DNA from: Streptomyces sp. GESEQ-4
Lineage (GTDB): Bacteria; Actinomycetota; Actinomycetes; Streptomycetales; Streptomycetaceae
NCBI RefSeq assembly: GCF_017948455.1
Contig: NZ_JAFFSU010000004.1
Location: 186,001 to 250,000 of the forward strand
Reading direction: 5' to 3'
DNA: 64,000 bases
Both the position numbers and the translations under genes were made by a program. This document shows, one piece after another, positions 59,232-64,000 of this stretch (within the stretch, counting starts at the first letter, position 1; the number at the start of each line of letters is the position of its first letter). A model generated the notes under the pieces. It worked only from the letters and a program-made list of their open reading frames with translations. It was not told where the DNA came from and made no database searches.

Positions 59232-60643
59232 GACGACGGCTCTTCGGCTCCGTACGCTCCCGGGCGACGCTCGGCGCCACCCTCGTCGTCGCCGTGGCAC
59301 TGCTCGCGGCCGGGACCGCCGTCCTGCTGTCCCTGCGGTCCAACCTCGTCGGCGAGGCGGGCACGCAGGCCGAGCGGTCCGCGCGGGAGGTGGCCGCCGA
59401 CCTCGCGGCCGGGACGGCGTACGACCAGCTCTCCCTGGACGACGACCAGCCGGTCCAGGTCGTCGACGCGGACGGCAGGCTCGTCGCGGCCAGCGAGAAG
59501 CTGGAGCGGATCAGCGGGACGGGCACGGACGCGGTACGGCCGCAGACGCCGGGGCGCAGCCCGGCGGCGGGCGACGACGACGATGACGACGACGCCGACG
59601 ACCAGTCCCTGGAACCCGGTGAGATCGGCCGGAATGCCAAGTTCCACGACGGTTCCGCGACCATCGAGGGGGAGACGGCCGAATACCGGTTCGCCGAGGT
59701 CCCTGTGGAGGTGCCGGGCAAGGGCGCGCTGACCGTCTACGCGGGCGCCCCGCTGTCCGCCGAGCAGAGCGCCGTCAACACCGCGCTGACCGTCATGCTG
59801 ATCGGCTTCCCGCTGCTGCTCGGCGTCGTCGCGGGCGTGACCTGGCTGGTCACCCGGCGCGCGCTGCGCCCGGTCGAGGGCATCCGCGGTGAGATGGCCG
59901 CGATCACCGCCTCCGAGGACCTGGCACGCCGCGTGCCGGTGCCGGACACGCACGACGAGGTGGCCAGGCTCGCCCGGACGACGAACGAGACGCTGGCCGC
60001 CCTGGAGGCCTCCGTGGAGCGCCAGCGGCGGTTCGTCGCCGACGCCTCCCACGAGCTGCGCAGCCCGATCGCGTCGTTGCGCACCCAGCTGGAGGTGGCC
60101 GCCGCCCACCCGGAGCTGCTGGACCTGGACGGGGCGGTCGCCGACACCGTACGGCTGCAGCACCTGGCCGCCGACCTGCTGCTGCTGGCCCGGCTCGACG
60201 CGGGGGAGGGGCCGGCCGGCACCCGGGTGGACCTCGCCGCGCTGGCGCGGGAAGAGGGCGCGGGCCGGGCAGGTGTGACGGTCGAGGCCGCCGATGCGGT
60301 GGAAGTGGCCGGATCACGCGGGCAGTTGGGGCGGGTGCTGGCCAATCTGCTGGACAACGCTCAGCGGCACGCCGGATCGGCGGTCACCGTGGCCGTACGG
60401 CGGGACGGAGACCGGGTGGTGGTCGAGGTCGCCGACGACGGTGACGGGGTGCCGGAGGCCGACCGGGAGCGGATCTTCGAGCGGTTCGTACGGCTGGACG
60501 CCGCCCGCAGCCGTGACGACGGCGGCGCGGGGCTGGGCCTCGCCATCGCCCGGGACGTCGCCGTACGCCACGGCGGCACGCTCACGGTGCGGGACGCACC
60601 GGCAGGCGGAGCCCTGTTCGCACTCCGCCTGCCGCTTGCCTGA
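59228..60643 (+). CDS. rapA2: Sensor histidine kinase (RapA2-like) with a poly-Asp extracellular stretch
   Basis: The 471-aa kinase has one N-terminal membrane helix (LGATLVVAVALLAAGTAVLLSL), an extracellular sensor region with seven consecutive Asp (PAAGDDDDDDDADDQSLE) and a second helix (ALTVMLIGFPLLLGVVAGVTWLV). Then come HAMP (RRALRPVEGIRGEM), HisKA with RFVADASHELRSPIASLRTQLE and HATPase (NLLDNAQRH, DDGDGVPEADRERIFERF, GAGLGLAIARDV). GTG 59228 overlaps the regulator stop. Adjacent absC on the opposite strand also controls antibiotic production in S. coelicolor. Confidence 0.92.
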   Translation: MRRRLFGSVRSRATLGATLVVAVALLAAGTAVLLSLRSNLVGEAGTQAERSAREVAADLAAGTAYDQLSLDDDQPVQVVDADGRLVAASEKLERISGTGTDAVRPQTPGRSPAAGDDDDDDDADDQSLEPGEIGRNAKFHDGSATIEGETAEYRFAEVPVEVPGKGALTVYAGAPLSAEQSAVNTALTVMLIGFPLLLGVVAGVTWLVTRRALRPVEGIRGEMAAITASEDLARRVPVPDTHDEVARLARTTNETLAALEASVERQRRFVADASHELRSPIASLRTQLEVAAAHPELLDLDGAVADTVRLQHLAADLLLLARLDAGEGPAGTRVDLAALAREEGAGRAGVTVEAADAVEVAGSRGQLGRVLANLLDNAQRHAGSAVTVAVRRDGDRVVVEVADDGDGVPEADRERIFERFVRLDAARSRDDGGAGLGLAIARDVAVRHGGTLTVRDAPAGGALFALRLPLA

Positions 60644-60651
60644 TCAGGACG

Positions 60652-61128
60652 TCAGGGGCGCCCTCGCTGCCCGCGCAGGTGCTCTGCGATCGGCTTCAGC
60701 GCCTTGTCGAGCTCGGTCAGTGCCTCGGGGGACAGCAGATCGATGAAGTGCCTCCGCACAGACGCCACATGATGGGGCGCGACCTTCTGCATCGTCTCCA
60801 TGCCGTGCTCGGTCAGCACCGCGTACAGCCCGCGGCGGTCGGACTCGCAGTTCTCGCGCCGCACCAGGTCCGCGTTCTCCATGCGGGTGATCTGGTGTGA
60901 GAGGCGGCTCTTGGACTGGAGGGTGGCGGACGCGAGGTCGCTCATCCGCATCCGTACGCCCTCCGACTCGGAGAGATTCACCAGGATCTCGTAGTCGTTC
61001 ATCGTCAGGCCGAACGGCTGCAGGTCCTTCTCGAGCTGGTACGTCAACAGCCTGTTGACCTCCAGGTGGGTGCGCCAGGCGCACTGCTCCGCATCGGTCA
61101 GCCAGCGCGTGGCCGTCTCGGTCTCCAT
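60652..61128 (-). CDS. absC: MarR-family regulator AbsC
   Basis: The 158-aa winged-helix protein has a dimerisation helix region (TDAEQCAWRTHLEVNRLLTYQ), the DNA-binding part TMNDYEILVNLSESEGVRMRMSDLASATLQSKSRLSHQITRME and a wing with RRENCESDRRGLYAVLTEHG. AbsC of S. coelicolor (158 aa, SCO5405) is needed for normal actinorhodin and undecylprodigiosin output and acts with zinc-regulated coelibactin genes. No ribosome-binding site precedes ATG 61128; a -10-like TAGACT (61135-61140) ends 6 bases before it, suggesting a leaderless mRNA. Confidence 0.92.
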   Translation of the reverse strand: METETATRWLTDAEQCAWRTHLEVNRLLTYQLEKDLQPFGLTMNDYEILVNLSESEGVRMRMSDLASATLQSKSRLSHQITRMENADLVRRENCESDRRGLYAVLTEHGMETMQKVAPHHVASVRRHFIDLLSPEALTELDKALKPIAEHLRGQRGRP

Positions 61129-61134
61129 GAATGA

Positions 61135-61140
61135 AGTCTA
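61135..61140 (-). promoter_or_regulatory. Putative -10 hexamer of absC
   Basis: TAGACT on the minus strand ends 6 bases before the absC ATG, which would place the transcript start at or next to that ATG. A good -35 was not found. Confidence 0.4.
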
Positions 61141-61220
61141 CCTAAAATGTTGAAAGGCGAACTAGTGAGGGTGGTGTGACTGCGTGCACGCGTTCGACGT
61201 CACACTCCGCAGACTACCGC

Positions 61221-62015
61221 TCACAGCCCGAAGCGACGCTGGAGGTCCCCCAGCTGTCCGGGAAGACGCGGTGCGCCGGCTTGCTGTCCGGGCCCTGTCT
61301 GTCCCCCATGGCCACCGGGTACGCCGGCCTGCTGCGGGACCGCCCCCGTGGCCTGCTCGGCCATCAGGGTCTCGGTGGACTGCAGCAGGACCGTACCCGC
61401 TCCCACGAACTCGAACTGATGCTCCTCTCCGGAGGCCCCGCCGAGGCCCGTCATCGCACGTAGACCGCCCATCAGGCCCGTCATATAGCCGTGGTCGTAG
61501 TGATGGCACGGCGACGGGCAGTCGGCCCAGCCGACGAGCGCCTGCGGGTCCACCCGGATCGGCGGTTCCATGAACACCACCGGGCCGTTAGATGCGGCTA
61601 TGAACTTGCCGGTTCCGATCAGCGTCAGAAAACCCGGAACGATCGACTGCTTGAGCGCGAGACTTGGCTGAAAAGCGAGGAGGTTGCCCGAGCGAATGGT
61701 CAAGTTGCCGTTCTCGAGGTCGTACGGATTCACGTCGAAGGCCCGGTCGGCGAGGAGCATCTTGCCCGAGCCCTCCGCCACGACCCAGTCGCTCGCGTGC
61801 AGAGGCGAATGAAACGACGTACGGACAAGACGGTCCAAACGGCCGTGCCCGATGCCGTTGAAGTCGATCGAGCCGTAGTAGGCGATCATCTTCCCCTTCT
61901 GCAGGAACCACTGGGAGCCCTTGAGCTCCACGCAGAAGGTGTACGCGTTCACGTTGTCGTCGGCGGGCAGGGTCATCGGGTCGTGGACGACGACGCCCGG
62001 GGTTCCGTAGGTCAC
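61221..62015 (-). CDS. AIM24-family protein 3 (264 aa)
   Basis: The protein has the AIM24/TIGR00266-type beta-rich pattern: NAYTFCVELKGSQWFLQKGKMIAYYGSIDF, MLLADRAFDVNPYDLENGNLTIRSGNLLAF and LTLIGTGKFIAASNGPVVF. Its C-terminal 45 residues are Gly/Gln/Pro-rich (QQAGVPGGHGGQTGPGQQ). GTG 62015 follows GGAGGAG and overlaps the stop of the preceding paralogue (GTGA). Human AIM24 is mitochondrial; the bacterial role is unknown. Confidence 0.85.
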   Translation of the reverse strand: MTYGTPGVVVHDPMTLPADDNVNAYTFCVELKGSQWFLQKGKMIAYYGSIDFNGIGHGRLDRLVRTSFHSPLHASDWVVAEGSGKMLLADRAFDVNPYDLENGNLTIRSGNLLAFQPSLALKQSIVPGFLTLIGTGKFIAASNGPVVFMEPPIRVDPQALVGWADCPSPCHHYDHGYMTGLMGGLRAMTGLGGASGEEHQFEFVGAGTVLLQSTETLMAEQATGAVPQQAGVPGGHGGQTGPGQQAGAPRLPGQLGDLQRRFGL

Positions 62016-62662
62016 AGCTTCTCCTCCGAGGCCTGGACGTACACCGCGCCGTTGCCGCTCAGCTCCAGCTGGAACGCCTCGCCGGAGCCGCGGCCCACCA
62101 TGTCCCGCCAGCCCAGCGCGGTCGACAGCTTGTTGCGTACGTCGCCGTGGTGGGCGACGTACGCCTGCGGGTCGACATGGACGGGCCGCTGGGGGGTGAT
62201 CGGTATCTCGAAGACACCGCCGTGCGCCATCACCGCGACCGCGCCCTGCCCCTTGAGGGTGGTGGTGAACAGTCCCTGGCCCGACACCTGGCCCCGCACC
62301 ATGCCCATCACGCCGCCCTGCGACCCCAGGAACATCGTCCCCTGCTGAAGCGTGCCCTCGAAGGCGAGCAGCCGGTCCGCCTCCACGCACAGCGTGTCGC
62401 CGGCGAGGTTGATCACCTGGACGTGGTGGCCGCCGTGCCCGAACAGCACCGTGCCGCTGCCCTCGACGGTCATCAGCGGCGTGTCCTCATTGGCGACCCG
62501 GCGCCCGATCATCGACATGATCCCGCCCTGGCCCCCGGCCGTGTTGGGCGTGAAGGACACCTCGCCCTTGTAGGCGAGCATGGCCCCGCGCTGACTGAAC
62601 AGCCGCTGCCCCGGCATCACAGTCGCCTCGACCATCTTCGAGTTGACCTCACGGAAGCCCAT
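62012..62662 (-). CDS. AIM24-family protein 2 (216 aa)
   Basis: Reads MGFREVNSKMVEATVMPGQRLFSQRGAMLAYKGEVSF, with GTVLFGHGGHHVQVINLAGDTLCVEADRLLAFE and GQVSGQGLFTTTLKGQGAVAVMAHGG, the repeated strands of the family. ATG 62662 starts one base after the previous stop, so it depends on translation of the gene before it; ATG 62671 is an alternative start. C-terminus SGNGAVYVQASEEKL. Confidence 0.87.
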   Translation of the reverse strand: MGFREVNSKMVEATVMPGQRLFSQRGAMLAYKGEVSFTPNTAGGQGGIMSMIGRRVANEDTPLMTVEGSGTVLFGHGGHHVQVINLAGDTLCVEADRLLAFEGTLQQGTMFLGSQGGVMGMVRGQVSGQGLFTTTLKGQGAVAVMAHGGVFEIPITPQRPVHVDPQAYVAHHGDVRNKLSTALGWRDMVGRGSGEAFQLELSGNGAVYVQASEEKL

Positions 62663-62663
62663 G

Positions 62664-63296
62664 TCACACATCCCCCGCGACGGTGTTCCGCTCACTGGGC
62701 TGGACATACACGAGCCCATCGCCCTCGAAGCGGATCTGGAAGGCCTCACCGCCGCCCTCGCCCATGAACGTGCGGAACGTCACACCCGACTGGAACGACT
62801 GCCGCAGATTCCCCTGATGCGCCACATAGGCCCCCGGGTCGACGCTCAGCGGATACTGCGGACTCACCCGCAGCGCCACAGCCGGCCCGTCGGACATGAT
62901 CGCCGCCTGACCGTGCCCCTCGACGGTCGTGGTGAACAGCCCATTGCCCTGCGAGGCGCCGCGCACCCCGGTGAAGGACGTGCCCGTCCGCAGCCCGGAG
63001 TCGGTCGCCAGCAGGTTGCTGGACTCCACGAACAGCTTGTCCCCCTGGAGACTCACGAGGTTGATCTCGGACGCCCGGTCCGCGAACCAACAGGTCCCCT
63101 GCCCCCTCACCTCCATCACCGTCATCTGCTCCCCGGTGATCCGCCGCGTCACCATCCCGCGGATGCCCTCACCGCCGCCGCTCAGCTTCTTGAAGGCCAT
63201 CTGCCCGTCGTACGCGACCATCGAGCCGTTCTTCGCCTTCACGGCGTCCCCGGTCATGTCGACGGCGAGCACCTTGCTGCCTTGAAGTCGGAACAT
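62664..63296 (-). CDS. AIM24-family protein 1 (210 aa)
   Basis: First gene of the trio: [67 protein letters not shown] and [21 protein letters not shown]. The same order of strands as its two neighbours. Start ATG 63296 is based on the family N-terminus; no strong ribosome-binding site precedes it. Confidence 0.87.
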   Translation of the reverse strand: MFRLQGSKVLAVDMTGDAVKAKNGSMVAYDGQMAFKKLSGGGEGIRGMVTRRITGEQMTVMEVRGQGTCWFADRASEINLVSLQGDKLFVESSNLLATDSGLRTGTSFTGVRGASQGNGLFTTTVEGHGQAAIMSDGPAVALRVSPQYPLSVDPGAYVAHQGNLRQSFQSGVTFRTFMGEGGGEAFQIRFEGDGLVYVQPSERNTVAGDV

Positions 63297-63491
63297 CGCC
63301 ACGGTGTGAAGGTAGCCGCAGCCGGTGTCCCGCCAACAGGCCCCACGGGTGGAGATCGACCCTGACCGCACCCCTAAGGGCGGAGCGGGCCGCACCCCCG
63401 GCCACGCGCACCCACAGCCGTTTGCCACAATGGGAGGACGTTTGTGCTCGTGTTCACAAGCAGTCGACGCCTCTCCCACCGAAGGTGACCC

Positions 63492-63836
63492 GTGGACCTC
63501 AAGACCGCCGCCGCCCTCCGCCGCCTCCGCCTCGTCTCGGTCCCCGAGGCGGTGTCGTTCCTGCTCCTGCTCGTCTGCTCGGTGCTGAAGCGGACCACCG
63601 AATTCGACGCCGTACGCCCGATGGGCATGATCCACGGCGCCCTCTTCATCCTGTACGTGATCTTCTGGGCGGACGCCTGGAACCGTACGAAGTGGTCCAC
63701 GAAGACCGCCGCCCTGTACTTCGTCCTCTCCGTCCTCCCGGCCGGCGGCTTCTTCGCCGAGCGCAAGCTCAAGCGCGAGGCCGAGAACGCGGTGATCGCC
63801 TCCCGCGCCCGCAAGGAAGGAATCGTGAACGCGTGA
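63492..63836 (+). CDS. DUF3817 integral membrane protein
   Basis: A 114-aa protein with three membrane segments: [35 protein letters not shown] and [18 protein letters not shown], ending in a basic tail ([19 protein letters not shown]). GTG 63492 follows GAAGGTGACCC. Divergent from the AIM24 operon; its stop overlaps the next gene (GTGA). Confidence 0.9.
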   Translation: MDLKTAAALRRLRLVSVPEAVSFLLLLVCSVLKRTTEFDAVRPMGMIHGALFILYVIFWADAWNRTKWSTKTAALYFVLSVLPAGGFFAERKLKREAENAVIASRARKEGIVNA

Positions 63837-64000
63837 TCGTCGCCTTCTCCGTGACGCCGCTGGGCGTCGGCGAGGACGTGGGGGAGTACGTCGCCGACGC
63901 CGTCCGCGTGGTCCGCGAGTCCGGCCTGCCCAACCGTACGGACGCGATGTTCACCTCCGTCGAGGGTGACTGGGACGAGGTCATGGACGTCGTCAAGCGA
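63833..64000 (+). CDS. Thiamine-binding (MTH1187/YkoF-like) protein, 3' end cut by window
   Basis: The first 56 residues read [56 protein letters not shown], the beta-alpha-beta start of the small thiamine-binding MTH1187 family. GTG 63833 overlaps the DUF3817 stop by four bases, so the two are coupled. The end lies outside the window. Confidence 0.85.
   Translation, partial: MIVAFSVTPLGVGEDVGEYVADAVRVVRESGLPNRTDAMFTSVEGDWDEVMDVVKR

Overview
The window is very GC-rich and tightly packed, with GTG and TTG starts common. Genes typical of Streptomyces are present: the polar coiled-coil proteins Scy and FilP, an AbsC-type MarR regulator, NucS mismatch repair and a CBM2-FnIII-GH18 chitinase. From memory, the gene order follows the S. 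coelicolor chromosome core around SCO5346-SCO5410. No prophage, integrase, insertion sequence or CRISPR array was seen, so this is conserved core chromosome. The species was not determined.

Layout. 1-4.8 kb: a GNAT acetyltransferase cut by the window edge, a PPOX-like flavoenzyme, a large STAND-type NTPase and a frameshifted 6-pyruvoyl-tetrahydropterin synthase/QueD gene. Then tRNA-Arg(CCG) and a receiver-only response regulator. 5.6-11.8 kb: nrtL-lysA-hom-thrC-thrB, making lysine, homoserine and threonine from aspartate. 12.2-14.2 kb: rho. 14.4-17.5 kb: a secreted trypsin-like protease with FG-GAP repeats and an LCP-family cell-wall ligase. 17.7-21.4 kb: rpmE-prfA-prmC, a threonylcarbamoyl-AMP synthase and a phosphatase-like protein, i.e. 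translation and tRNA modification. 21.6-24.3 kb: a serine hydroxymethyltransferase paralogue and a polyprenyl-phosphate sugar-1-phosphate transferase. 24.6-32.4 kb: the F1Fo ATP synthase operon atpIBEFHAGDC.

32.5-45.6 kb: a DUF2550 membrane protein, the chitinase with a clear promoter, a NarL-type two-component pair, a membrane protein, a PduO-type cobalamin adenosyltransferase, 3-hydroxybutyryl-CoA dehydrogenase, a STAS protein, a membrane-anchored NTPase, nucS, a small conserved actinobacterial protein, a luciferase-like monooxygenase and a small zinc-ligand protein. 45.6-54.7 kb: two tandem ABC-2 exporter pairs, filP and scy. 54.9-57.7 kb: methylmalonyl-CoA epimerase, thiolase and meaB, which fit acyl-CoA and B12-dependent mutase metabolism. 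57.8-61.1 kb: a PepSY protein divergent from a RapA1/A2-like two-component system, then absC. 61.2-64 kb: three translationally coupled AIM24 paralogues, a DUF3817 protein and the start of a thiamine-binding protein gene.

Most unusual observations: two genes (the phosphatase-like gene and the cobalamin adenosyltransferase) are each followed by a diverged second copy of their own last ~20 codons, which looks like a scar of allele exchange; an ArgRS-like protein lacks the catalytic core; the phosphatase P-loop has Ser in place of the nucleophilic Cys; a 10-G run breaks the pterin synthase reading frame; phased CTGAAG half-sites lie between the PepSY gene and the RapA-like pair; and a perfect 16-bp hairpin separates atpD from atpC.
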